Under the pieces are notes generated by a model. That model saw only the letters and a program-made list of their open reading frames with translations, ran no database searches and was not told the DNA's origin. A stretch of 32,115 bases of DNA, taken from positions 1 through 32,115 of IMG/VR virus record IMGVR_UViG_3300021197_001230, one strand, 5' to 3'. Made by a program: the position numbers and the translations under genes. Shown piece by piece: positions 15,404-21,600 of the stretch. The stretch's first letter is position 1; the number at the start of each line of letters is the position of its first letter. Source of the DNA: a virus.

Positions 15404-15624
15404 GTGCGTATGTCCTTTTCTGCTTCAGTAACAGCTAGCACCAACATCCACAAAGAGTTGTCGTAGCCAAGGCCGTCTAGCATGATTTTCAGTTCAGGGC
15501 TGTACTTGAGAAAGCCCCTGGGATGCGTGCGCATCCAATGTCTTATGGTCGCTGGCGACACCCCCAACGCTTTCGCGATGTTGGGGATGCCTCCGAGCAT
15601 ACCAATTAGGCCTAGTAGCTTCAT
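15400..15624 (-). CDS. Small helix-turn-helix DNA-binding protein
   Basis: A 74-residue protein whose segment MLGGIPNIAKALGVSPATIR HWM is a helix-turn-helix (about residues 9-31). The rest is helical (MLDGLGYDNSLWMLVLAVTE). I start it at 15624, in an ATGA overlap with the previous stop; the longer frame upstream is the shadow of that gene. It is a candidate early regulator and could bind the palindromic sites near the promoters, but this is inference only. Confidence 0.7.
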   Translation of the reverse strand: MKLLGLIGMLGGIPNIAKALGVSPATIRHWMRTHPRGFLKYSPELKIMLDGLGYDNSLWMLVLAVTEAEKDIRT

Positions 15625-16058
15625 CCCTTGATGATTGCTTCTTTCACCTCCAGCAACCGAGTAGCGAAGTGCTTCACGTCGTCCCAGTAATCGGGGCCAG
15701 TCTGGTAATTGACGACTTCTGTCGCCCTGCCTAGTGCCCACTGCGTGCTGATTTCTTGTTGACGTCCACCGCTGGCGGCTGGAGTGCCCGATGGCAGCAA
15801 CACCGTGCCTTGGTTTTCCATCATCTCCTTCTTGATTTTCAGTTTCAAGCCATACGCAGACACCCGCGATTCGTAAAAGACTTCATCACCCACGGCATAC
15901 GGTGGACTCTGTGGGTCTGTGCTGCTGGCTTGCCCGCTGATTTCTTCGCCTGATTCCTTGTCAGTCAGTCCTACGGTGTAGTCGTGGAATGTGCCACCGT
16001 TGCGGCTGGTCCAGCTGTTGTTCTCGTTCTCGATTGAAGTAATAGTACCTGTTCTCAT
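15621..16058 (-). CDS. Possible OB-fold single-stranded DNA-binding protein
   Basis: A 145-residue protein whose first 75 residues alternate strands in an OB-like order (MRTGTITSIENENNSWTSR, TFHDYTVGLTDKESGEEISG, VGDEVFYESRV, GLKLKIKKEM). A flexible Gly/Ser-rich linker and a C-terminal helical part (STQWALGRATEVVNY and ATRLLEVKEAIIKG) follow. This layout occurs in phage single-strand binding or annealing proteins placed near replication initiators. No acidic tail typical of SSB is seen. The start is in an ATGA overlap with the gene before it. The assignment is tentative. Confidence 0.62.
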   Translation of the reverse strand: MRTGTITSIENENNSWTSRNGGTFHDYTVGLTDKESGEEISGQASSTDPQSPPYAVGDEVFYESRVSAYGLKLKIKKEMMENQGTVLLPSGTPAASGGRQQEISTQWALGRATEVVNYQTGPDYWDDVKHFATRLLEVKEAIIKG

Positions 16059-16264
16059 AAAATAATGTTTTGAATGTATTCGTTAATTGGTTGGCACTGC
16101 ACTTTGTCTAAGTTCAGCGTCGTTGCGTCGTTTGGTTCGTGTGCGACATACACGGCAGTCAAGTCGTCGTCGGTGTTTCCAACGATTACCCATGGAAAAT
16201 CTGCCGCCAGCATCTGAAGATACTCGGGGCTGGTGGCTTGTCGATAGTCCAGTTCTTTAATCAT
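16055..16264 (-). CDS. Hypothetical 69-residue early protein
   Basis: A small acidic protein (MIKELDYRQATSPEYLQMLA) with a strand pair (WVIVGNTDDDLTAVYVA) that suggests a compact alpha/beta fold. It is coupled on both sides by short overlaps (8 bases upstream, 4 downstream). No family or function recognised. Small early phage proteins of this size often modify host functions, but nothing here shows which. Confidence 0.6.
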   Translation of the reverse strand: MIKELDYRQATSPEYLQMLAADFPWVIVGNTDDDLTAVYVAHEPNDATTLNLDKVQCQPINEYIQNIIL

Positions 16265-16532
16265 GTCCGTACTTTTGGGGGTCGTAGTCGAATTGCATGG
16301 CGTTCAGCCTCTCTTTGCTGTCGTTAACCACGTCGAGCGCTTGTGCCACTTCTTCTAGCGAGAGTAGGATGTTGCGGGCTGCGTCGATGTTAGGCAAGTC
16401 GCTAACCGCTATGCGGTCCAAGTAGTGCTTCATTCGATTTAGATATGCCTCCATGCGATTGCAGTCTTTTTGCAATTCGTTCCAATCGTGTGGAAGAAGG
16501 CTGTGCGTGGGTTTAGTCCCAGATAATGTCAT
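16257..16532 (-). CDS. Hypothetical 91-residue helical early protein
   Basis: Almost wholly helical, with a heptad-like central part (WNELQKDCNRMEAYLNRMKH, then LSLEEVAQALDVVNDSKERL). It overlaps the gene before it by 20 bases and the next by eight. Function unknown. Confidence 0.6.
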   Translation of the reverse strand: MTLSGTKPTHSLLPHDWNELQKDCNRMEAYLNRMKHYLDRIAVSDLPNIDAARNILLSLEEVAQALDVVNDSKERLNAMQFDYDPQKYGHD

Positions 16533-16758
16533 GACCAGTTAGCTTGCCGTTGGTGATAAATACGTTTCCGAAATCGTTGTTGAACTGCTTAAACATATCC
16601 AGCCATGCACTTTTCAAATCGTTGCCATGTCCCATGCGGGTCTGGCGCTGCACTTGGCCGTCCGTGTCAAAGTCAATCACTGCAGACAGCTGATACTTCG
16701 TCGTGTGTGTCGGCGTCTGCATCATTCGTACAGCGCCTGTTACTCGTCCTCTATTCAT
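16513..16758 (-). CDS. Hypothetical 81-residue early protein
   Basis: Starts MNRGRVTGAVRMMQTPTHTT at 16758, in an ATGA overlap with the preceding stop; the open frame upstream is Lys/Arg-rich shadow sequence of that gene. The protein has strands (YQLSAVIDFDTDGQVQRQTR), then a helix (SAWLDMFKQFNNDFG) and a final strand (NVFITNGKLTGHDIIWD), suggesting a small alpha/beta domain. No family recognised. Confidence 0.6.
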   Translation of the reverse strand: MNRGRVTGAVRMMQTPTHTTKYQLSAVIDFDTDGQVQRQTRMGHGNDLKSAWLDMFKQFNNDFGNVFITNGKLTGHDIIWD

Positions 16759-17048
16759 TTTTTCGGTTTTGGTTCGATTGCGTTTTTCTTTTTTCGGTTT
16801 GATTGGGTGTTCCATTCGTCAAATAGCCCCACCATCGTGCGTAGTTGCTGCTTGGTGTATTGCGTGCTGATTAATCCTACCACTCCTTTCTCGCTCAAGT
16901 TCTCGGTTTCTGCCAACGCTTGGTGCAGCCCGATTTGTGCGGCGTACAAGAACAGCCAAGTGTCAACGATGTTGCGGTCAAGGTGCTTTTGGATGCTGCA
17001 CAGGAACTCATTCGGTCCCATATTTTTTACTAGCTTTCTTCGTCCCAT
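16755..17048 (-). CDS. Hypothetical 97-residue early protein
   Basis: A helical protein (NEFLCSIQKHLDRNIVDTWL) with a very basic C-terminus (SNRKKKNAIEPKPKK) that suggests nucleic-acid contact. It starts two bases after the previous stop and ends in an ATGA overlap. No family recognised. Confidence 0.6.
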   Translation of the reverse strand: MGRRKLVKNMGPNEFLCSIQKHLDRNIVDTWLFLYAAQIGLHQALAETENLSEKGVVGLISTQYTKQQLRTMVGLFDEWNTQSNRKKKNAIEPKPKK

Positions 17049-17050
17049 GA

Positions 17051-17527
17051 TTACGCGTTTTCGGTTTGTGTGTTCTTATGCATTTCCATTTCTTCTTTCT
17101 GCTTGCGCGCCATTTCTAGTGCCACAGTGAGGCCTCGGTCGGTTTCGACCAGTGCGCCTTCCCAGTTATTGAGGCGACCCCAAATCTCGCATTGACCCGA
17201 GTCGTTTTTCGGTACGATGGTCCAAACCACGTCGCCCGTGATGCCGTCGCAGATTCGCAGGTCGTCGTAGGTGCCATCAGCCATGCCCCTGCAGTTATTC
17301 TTGAAGAACACGTACGTCTTGCTGGCATCAACACCTAACATGAACATCGCTTTCATCGCTTGAGGAAAGAGGGCGTTTGCGCGTGACAACAACTCGTCAT
17401 TGGGGCAAAACCAGTCGTAAAAAAGGAAGAACTTGTCGATGCGACCGCTGCTATCCAGCCACGCGTCGCGCTCTAGATAGGCCGTTTTTTGGTCGATGAA
17501 ATTGGTGAAAGTAAGGGAGTTACTCAT
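17051..17527 (-). CDS. Hypothetical 158-residue early protein
   Basis: A mixed alpha/beta protein beginning MSNSLTFTNFIDQKTAYLER. It has aromatic-rich segments (FFLFYDWFCPNDELLSR) and a strand region (DVVWTIVPKNDSGQCEIWG), and it ends in a charged helix (ALEMARKQKEEMEMHKNTQ). It starts in an ATGA overlap with the 52-residue gene before it. No conserved domain is recognised. Confidence 0.65.
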   Translation of the reverse strand: MSNSLTFTNFIDQKTAYLERDAWLDSSGRIDKFFLFYDWFCPNDELLSRANALFPQAMKAMFMLGVDASKTYVFFKNNCRGMADGTYDDLRICDGITGDVVWTIVPKNDSGQCEIWGRLNNWEGALVETDRGLTVALEMARKQKEEMEMHKNTQTENA

Positions 17528-17682
17528 CTTTGCTTTGGGGTATTAAAATATTCGGGAAATGTAATTTCGAGTCGGAACTTGTTGCCACCATCGGCGGCCT
17601 TCCACGTTTCGTAAAGTCTGGTGGCAAAGCTGCCTAGACGACCAGATTCTAACTGCGTGTGTACGTGTGTTGTCGTGTCCAT
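17524..17682 (-). CDS. Small 52-residue early protein
   Basis: A short gene filling a 154-base space. It begins MDTTTHVHTQLESGRLG, continues SFATRLYETWKAADGG and ends EITFPEYFNTPKQR. The ATG shares its first base with the previous stop (TAATG at 17682), and its own TGA overlaps the next start (ATGA at 17524-17527). This exact fit supports translation. It has no recognised family. Confidence 0.65.
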   Translation of the reverse strand: MDTTTHVHTQLESGRLGSFATRLYETWKAADGGNKFRLEITFPEYFNTPKQR

Positions 17683-18032
17683 TACTGTGCAGCGTTTTTA
17701 GCGTTCAACTGCTCCAGTACGTCGTCGATGTGGTAGTCTGCTAGCGCCATCCAGTCAATTTGGATGTAGAACTGCTCGGCGCAGGCTTGCGTGAAACCAG
17801 TATTGGCTGTCGCTTCGCTGGAAATCCACTCGTGCACTTCGTCCATCATCAAATGAGCGACTACGCCCATCATATTCAAACGAACCTGCGGGCCTAATTC
17901 TCTTCGCCGCATCTTCTCGCGCCAGTCTTCGTCTTCGTGCGCCATCCAGTGCGCCTCAATGTGCTCTACGAAATCATCGTATTCTCGCACTGCATAAACG
18001 TGGTCATTAATCCACTGTGTTGCTTTGTCCAT
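17682..18032 (-). CDS. Hypothetical 116-residue early protein
   Basis: An acidic helical protein beginning MDKATQWINDHVYAVREYDD, with a central segment (RLNMMGVVAHLMMDEVHEWI) and the end DYHIDDVLEQLNAKNAAQ. It follows an intrinsic terminator and a 53-base gap, so expression may depend on readthrough. Several His, Asp and Glu residues could bind metal, but no known active site is evident. Confidence 0.62.
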   Translation of the reverse strand: MDKATQWINDHVYAVREYDDFVEHIEAHWMAHEDEDWREKMRRRELGPQVRLNMMGVVAHLMMDEVHEWISSEATANTGFTQACAEQFYIQIDWMALADYHIDDVLEQLNAKNAAQ

Positions 18033-18049
18033 TGTAAGTAAGTTAATTA

Positions 18050-18079
18050 TAGGTAGAAATTAAAGGGGCCGAAGCCCCT
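18050..18079 (-). terminator. Rho-independent terminator inside the early operon
   Basis: On the minus strand, AGGGGC-TTCG-GCCCCT (arms 18074-18079 and 18064-18069) forms a six-base-pair stem with the very stable TTCG tetraloop. It is followed by TTTAATTTCT. It lies right after the stop at 18086, so it should cut transcription of the distal early genes unless read through. Confidence 0.75.
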
Positions 18080-18085
18080 GGGGGT

Positions 18086-18361
18086 TTAGTCGAAATCTAG
18101 TGTGCTAACGAAACGGTCGTGCAAAAACTGGTTCAGATTATTGAACAGGAGCGAACCCTTGGCATCACCTGAGTGAAGCGTGTGGCCGCCGTTCGATTCG
18201 ATGAACTCGTGCCACGCCCCATGCCCCCTGCACACTGGCACCTTGTCGGTGCTGATAGGGGAGATGGTCGCAAGCTCGTCAGTGGCGTAAGTCTTGCCTA
18301 GAGCGAAGGCGTCATCGATGATGTCAATCAACTGCGCCGTGGTGAGGGTGAAAGTATCCAT
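18086..18361 (-). CDS. Hypothetical 91-residue early protein, second gene after the early promoter
   Basis: Begins MDTFTLTTAQLIDIIDDAFA and ends LFNNLNQFLHDRFVSTLDFD. It is a small, slightly acidic alpha/beta protein. Its start is coupled to the first gene by TAATG (shared base 18361), and it is followed directly by the TTCG terminator. Being upstream of that terminator, it and the first gene should be the most strongly expressed early products. Function unknown. Confidence 0.65.
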   Translation of the reverse strand: MDTFTLTTAQLIDIIDDAFALGKTYATDELATISPISTDKVPVCRGHGAWHEFIESNGGHTLHSGDAKGSLLFNNLNQFLHDRFVSTLDFD

Positions 18362-18651
18362 TACTTGGCCTCGATTTCGGCGACGAACTGCTCGGCGTCG
18401 GCAACTAACTGCTCAAACATTGGCGATTCGGTCCTCAGGACCACGGTACCAACTATCGGCTTACCACAAATCGCGGTAGCAGTAGGATTAAAAGGGAGGC
18501 CCTGCATCTTGCCTTCTTCATTGCAGAAGACGTCGCCGTGGCGAGTGATAAGCAATTCGAGCCAGCCGCCAACCGCGTCCTGCATGGAAATGGGGTCGGC
18601 TACCAACATCGTGGTCCACTCGGCCTTAGGGGTGATTTTGTAAATAAACAT
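18361..18651 (-). CDS. Hypothetical 96-residue protein, first gene of the early operon
   Basis: Begins MFIYKITPKAEWTTMLVADP, carries PISMQDAVGGWLELLITR and LPFNPTATAICGKPIVGTVV, and ends in an acidic helix (FEQLVADAEQFVAEIEAK). Proteins with a QDAVGG..E segment and a small Asn-Pro turn occur widely in phages as DUF3846-like products, and this may be one; that match is from memory. It starts about 40 bases after the predicted transcription start, in an A/T-rich leader without a clear Shine-Dalgarno site. Confidence 0.68.
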   Translation of the reverse strand: MFIYKITPKAEWTTMLVADPISMQDAVGGWLELLITRHGDVFCNEEGKMQGLPFNPTATAICGKPIVGTVVLRTESPMFEQLVADAEQFVAEIEAK

Positions 18652-18691
18652 TAATTAAAAATGAAAGTAACTAGGGAATCGTGTACGCCCT

Positions 18692-18730
18692 ATTTTTACA
18701 AAAATACGACACAAAGTGTCCCCCCACAAG
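18692..18730 (-). promoter_or_regulatory. Bacteroidota-type early promoter
   Basis: On the minus strand, CTTG (18727-18730) and TATTTTTG (18699-18706) are 20 bases apart, matching the TTTG/TAnnTTTG consensus. The flanks GACTTGTG and CGTATTTTTGT are identical to those at the purZ promoter. It lies in the largest intergenic region (123 bp) and would transcribe 18651 downwards. Confidence 0.75.
18708..18720. promoter_or_regulatory. Inverted repeat in early promoter spacer, possible operator
   Basis: GACAC-AAA-GTGTC is a perfect five-base inverted repeat lying between the two promoter elements, where a bound protein would block polymerase. It is not present in the purZ promoter, so control of the two may differ. 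Confidence 0.45.
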
Positions 18731-18745
18731 TCGAGAACGTTAAAG

Positions 18746-18765
18746 GCTGTTAACAGCTTGTTAAC
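18746..18765. promoter_or_regulatory. Palindrome GCTGTTAACAGC with second GTTAAC, possible operator or origin element
   Basis: A perfect 12-base palindrome (18746-18757) is followed by another GTTAAC at 18760-18765. The two GTTAAC cores (18749 and 18760) start 11 bases apart, about one helical turn. They lie just upstream of the early promoter and downstream of the last late gene. Either an activator or repressor site or part of an origin would fit. Confidence 0.45.
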
Positions 18766-18774
18766 AATCGGGTG

Positions 18775-19590
18775 TTAATGAGCAGGCTCCCAAAGATGAA
18801 CGGCCTTTCCGCTAGTGGTGTTCGAACCAATGTAGTCGCACGCCAAAAACACAGGTGCTGAGTCGTGGTACCAAGTGAAGGTAATCGGGTCGAAGTGCCT
18901 TGACACCAAGGCTACTTTAAACGTGCCACTTTCGAAATTGTCTGCGGTAACGGTAAAAGTAACAGTCACATCTCCAGCGCCAGCGGCATTATCCGCTGTA
19001 CCTGAGAACGTTTCGGTGTGATTTGCACCCGTGATGGCACTCGTGAGGGCAAGGGAGGTTATCGTGAACGTCCCTCCGACATCAGCCATCACCACCCTGG
19101 CAGTGCAAGTAGCAGAAGAGTCGTCGCCCGTGAAAGTGATGGTTTCGTCGAAAGCGGCATCGTTGCCTGTCGGAGTCGTATCGTCGCAAAGTGCAAGAAC
19201 GTTCGTGCCTGACAGCACGGTGCCTGTCTTTGCCACACATGAAACTTCGTCGTGGTACTTGTACCCTGACCCGTCGTTGGTGCCGTCGATGGTGATTGCG
19301 GCGGTGCCTGCTGTCATCGTCACGTCGAAATCCAGGCCAGTGCCTGAGCCGCCAGTCACGTCGAGGTCGGTTTGGTTGGTGCTATGTGGAAAATCGAACG
19401 TTCCGATTAGCTCATCAGTTACGTCGATGCCCGTTTTTAGGTCCTGACCATCGGGTTGCAAAGAAGGCCACACTAACAGAGCCAAGTCGCCACTGTAAGG
19501 ATAAACAGACTTTCCGTCTGCCGCGATGTATGGCGGGGTGGCATTGTTCGCTGGTGCGGTTGTCTGCTTGTGATACTTAATCTTGTTCAT
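18775..19590 (-). CDS. Beta-rich virion-like protein, last gene of the late region
   Basis: A 271-residue protein with low lysine content and many Thr, Gly, Ser and Asp residues, as in capsid fibres or decoration proteins. The N-terminal part (YIAADGKSVYPYSGDLALLV) precedes Ig-like or beta-helical strands (GTAAITIDGTNDGSGYKYHD, DVTVTFTVTADNFESGTFKV). The C-terminus (PITFTWYHDSAPVFLACDYI) looks like a compact tip domain. It starts in an ATGA overlap with the small membrane-protein gene. A head fibre or tail accessory role is inferred from composition and place at the end of the late region. No family recognised. Confidence 0.65.
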   Translation of the reverse strand: MNKIKYHKQTTAPANNATPPYIAADGKSVYPYSGDLALLVWPSLQPDGQDLKTGIDVTDELIGTFDFPHSTNQTDLDVTGGSGTGLDFDVTMTAGTAAITIDGTNDGSGYKYHDEVSCVAKTGTVLSGTNVLALCDDTTPTGNDAAFDETITFTGDDSSATCTARVVMADVGGTFTITSLALTSAITGANHTETFSGTADNAAGAGDVTVTFTVTADNFESGTFKVALVSRHFDPITFTWYHDSAPVFLACDYIGSNTTSGKAVHLWEPAH

Positions 19591-19763
19591 TTCTTGCGTC
19601 GGTCGCCAGTGATGGCATTAATGAGCAAATCGACATAGCCGAAAACGGCGTTGTCTGACTCGGTTGGTGTGAGATTAACTACTACCTTGACAAAGGCCAT
19701 GGCAGCAATCAATAGGGCTGCCCAATTTTCGATGATAAAGTCCATGAGGTCGTTTTGAATCAT
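19587..19763 (-). CDS. Small membrane protein, 58 residues
   Basis: A short gene with exact ATGA overlaps at both ends (19760-19763 and 19587-19590). It encodes one hydrophobic helix (ENWAALLIAAMAFVKVVVNL) followed by TPTESDNAVFGYVDLLINAI and a basic end (TGDRRKK). The order helix, then TPT(E/K)xD, then a short amphipathic part recurs, as I recall, in small marine phage proteins of unknown function. It may be a second holin or antiholin, since the main holin lies 3 kb upstream, but this is inference. Confidence 0.75.
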   Translation of the reverse strand: MIQNDLMDFIIENWAALLIAAMAFVKVVVNLTPTESDNAVFGYVDLLINAITGDRRKK

Positions 19764-20077
19764 AAGAGTTTTTTAATAGCGTCGTATATCTTGTCAGTCT
19801 GCGTGTACATCGTGTCAGCGTCTTGCGCGAGTTCTTGCAGCTGGCGGTCGTAGATTTCGAGTTCGTCGTTGATGTCTTCCATGTTCAACTCGCGTGCAGA
19901 AGCCATGGTGTGCTCGCATTGGATTTGTGCCTCTGCCAATCGGGCAGCAGCTTCGTCCAAAGCGTCCACAGCGTCGCGCAGCTCCTTTTCCAGCTCCTTT
20001 GCATCTTTTTCCAAAGCGTCTACGCCAAGATGCACGGCGCGCGTGTGGCGCATATAGATTTGTTCGGTCTTGTTCAT
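19760..20077 (-). CDS. Coiled-coil array protein 7 (MNKTEQIY type)
   Basis: A 105-residue, almost fully helical protein beginning MNKTEQIYMRHTRAVHLGVD. Long heptad-like runs follow (LEKELRDAVDALDEAAARLA, then DELEIYDRQLQELAQDADTM), ending IYDAIKKLL. The opening is nearly the same as in the protein at 21298-21600 (MNNTEQIYREY), so they are paralogs. It is separated from the other array members by two unrelated small genes and is coupled to both neighbours. Function unknown; a helical hairpin that assembles with its paralogs is the likely form. Confidence 0.75.
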   Translation of the reverse strand: MNKTEQIYMRHTRAVHLGVDALEKDAKELEKELRDAVDALDEAAARLAEAQIQCEHTMASARELNMEDINDELEIYDRQLQELAQDADTMYTQTDKIYDAIKKLL

Positions 20078-20262
20078 GCTAGGGTCAGAAATGTATAGTG
20101 TTCAACACCATCGTAAAACGTACAAAGAAAAACACTGTCAGGAGGCTCGTCAAGTAGGTCGCCGCTGAGGTCCTGATAGGCGCACACCACGAACCCAAGA
20201 CGCTCCATCTCTTGCAACTCCACAGGCTGAAGGTACGAGTTCGGTATGTCGAAGTGCTCCAC
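20074..20262 (-). CDS. Hypothetical 62-residue protein within the coiled-coil region
   Basis: A small alpha/beta protein, MEHFDIPNSYLQPVELQEME then FVVCAYQDLSGDLLDEPPDS and the strand VFLCTFYDGVEHYTFLTL. It ends in an ATGA overlap with the next gene and starts ten bases after the previous stop. It is unlike the coiled-coil genes around it. No family recognised. Confidence 0.62.
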   Translation of the reverse strand: MEHFDIPNSYLQPVELQEMERLGFVVCAYQDLSGDLLDEPPDSVFLCTFYDGVEHYTFLTLA

Positions 20263-20271
20263 AAGTTCATG

Positions 20272-20592
20272 TCAGAGTAGGTCCATCACGCTTTCGGGGT
20301 CCAATTCGTAGGCGCAGTAAATCACGCCGTTTTTCACTTTGTGCGTGATTTTCTTAAAATCCAAGCGCGTGGTACGCATCAGATAGTCTGCAAAAGCGTC
20401 TTGCGCTTTTTGTCCTTCGTCTTCAGCTATGTCTTCGTTGCCGCTGTCTGCGGGGTCGATGATGGTCGCCAGTCGCAAACCCCGCATATTAAAACGCACC
20501 ATGTAGCCGTCTACCTTGCGCTTCTTTCCCGCGAGGTCTACCGCAATCGGCGTTTTCTCAAGTTCAAGCTCGAAAATGTCTTTAGTGTCCAT
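20272..20592 (-). CDS. Hypothetical 106-residue acidic protein within the coiled-coil region
   Basis: Begins MDTKDIFELELEKTPIAVDL and continues with strands around GYMVRFNMRGLRLATIIDP. An acidic helical middle (SGNEDIAEDEGQKAQDAFAD) is followed by HKVKNGVIYCAYELDPES. The mixed fold differs from the coiled-coil neighbours. It lies three bases after the previous stop. Function unknown. Confidence 0.65.
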   Translation of the reverse strand: MDTKDIFELELEKTPIAVDLAGKKRKVDGYMVRFNMRGLRLATIIDPADSGNEDIAEDEGQKAQDAFADYLMRTTRLDFKKITHKVKNGVIYCAYELDPESVMDLL

Positions 20593-20594
20593 GG

Positions 20595-20966
20595 TTAGTC
20601 CTTTACTTGCATTATCAACCGAGTAAACAAGCCATTGGCGTCATCTAGTACATCGCGCAGATTTTCGGCCATGTCGTGTGCGTCACTGATTTCCATGCCA
20701 CGGCGCTCAGCCTTTTTGGCTTCGTCGTTTCTCTCCCCCTCTGCTTCGATGATGTCCATAATTGACTGCATGGCATTGTCTAGCGACTTAAGCACTTCAT
20801 CGACAGCATCTTCTGATTTGTTCAAATGCTTCATGGCCTCTGTTGATGCGTTGCGCGCGTCTTTCATTGCAGCCTTGAGGTCGTTGTCAAAGTCATCTTG
20901 CAGACGCACTGCTCGCACCGACGTGGCCTCAAAGTGCTCTCTGTAAATTGCCAGTGTCTTTTTCAT
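20595..20966 (-). CDS. Coiled-coil array protein 6 (MKKTLAIY type)
   Basis: A 123-residue helical protein beginning MKKTLAIYREHFEATSVRAV, with heptad-like stretches (DDFDNDLKAAMKDARNASTE, HLNKSEDAVDEVLKSLDNAM) and a C-terminal helix (NGLFTRLIMQVKD). The start at 20966 is set by the ATGA overlap; the frame upstream of it is shadow. The first seven residues almost match those of the protein at 20963-21301 (MKKTLEIF), which points to duplication. No catalytic motif is present. Confidence 0.75.
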   Translation of the reverse strand: MKKTLAIYREHFEATSVRAVRLQDDFDNDLKAAMKDARNASTEAMKHLNKSEDAVDEVLKSLDNAMQSIMDIIEAEGERNDEAKKAERRGMEISDAHDMAENLRDVLDDANGLFTRLIMQVKD

Positions 20967-21301
20967 TTGACGTATTTGATGCGGCTTCGGCTCATAAGCG
21001 CAGAGTTCTCGAAAGCACCAAGGCAATCGTTCATGCGGTTGCGCAAGTCGTTGATGTTGCGGGACAGTTGATTTTGGTCGTTGGCGATTTCTTTGCTGGC
21101 GGCGTCGTCGTTTTCATCGCGAAACTGGTCGCTAATGCGTCCAAGGTCGTCTTGCAGTCGCGACAAAGCCTTTAACGATTCTTGCATTCCCTTGGCATGA
21201 AAGTTAGCCACTTGGCACGCGTCTTTCATTAGTTTCTGAGTGCTTGAAAAAGCAAGGTCCGTTCTGTTAGCGGCCTCGAAAATCTCTAGTGTCTTTTTCA
21301 C
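20963..21301 (-). CDS. Coiled-coil array protein 5 (MKKTLEIF type)
   Basis: A 112-residue helical protein beginning MKKTLEIFEAANRTDLAFSS, with central heptads (ESLKALSRLQDDLGRISDQF, ANDQNQLSRNINDLRNRMND) and a basic end (MSRSRIKYVK). It is joined to both neighbours by ATGA overlaps. The opening motif and size agree with the other array members, while the rest has diverged strongly. Function unknown. Confidence 0.75.
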   Translation of the reverse strand: MKKTLEIFEAANRTDLAFSSTQKLMKDACQVANFHAKGMQESLKALSRLQDDLGRISDQFRDENDDAASKEIANDQNQLSRNINDLRNRMNDCLGAFENSALMSRSRIKYVK

Positions 21302-21600
21302 AGTGAAAGTTTTTTCATGCCTTCCACAGCGTCCTCGAAGTGGCTTTTTGCCTCTTGGGTGCCGAGATATGCGCGCTCTACGCTGTCAAAAATGCGCTGT
21401 ATCGGGCGCAATAGGTCGTCAGGCAGTGCTTCGTCCTTCATCAAGTCGTCAACCGCCATTTCCATGTCGCTCAAGTAGACTTCAGTGTTATCGAAAGAGC
21501 TGTCGCACTTGTTGACTATTTTTTGGAACTCTTTGACCGCTCGGGCCATGTCTTTCACTCCAAGTTGGTACTCGCGGTAGATTTGTTCTGTGTTGTTCAT
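21298..21600 (-). CDS. Coiled-coil array protein 4 (MNNTEQIY type)
   Basis: A 100-residue helical protein beginning MNNTEQIYREYQLGVKDMAR and ending FEDAVEGMKKLSL. The centre (EVYLSDMEMAVDDLMKDEAL) breaks at a proline turn (LPDDLLRPIQRIFDSVERAY), suggesting a hairpin of two long helices. The opening is close to that of the gene at 19760-20077, and the end (MKKLSL against IKKLL) is also alike. ATGA overlaps link it to both neighbours. Confidence 0.75.
   Translation of the reverse strand: MNNTEQIYREYQLGVKDMARAVKEFQKIVNKCDSSFDNTEVYLSDMEMAVDDLMKDEALPDDLLRPIQRIFDSVERAYLGTQEAKSHFEDAVEGMKKLSL

Noticed and set aside
18750-18764. TTAACA-GCT-TGTTAA as a terminator of the late region
   Set aside because: The stem is short and A/T-rich and no T tract follows on the minus strand, so an operator or origin site fits better.
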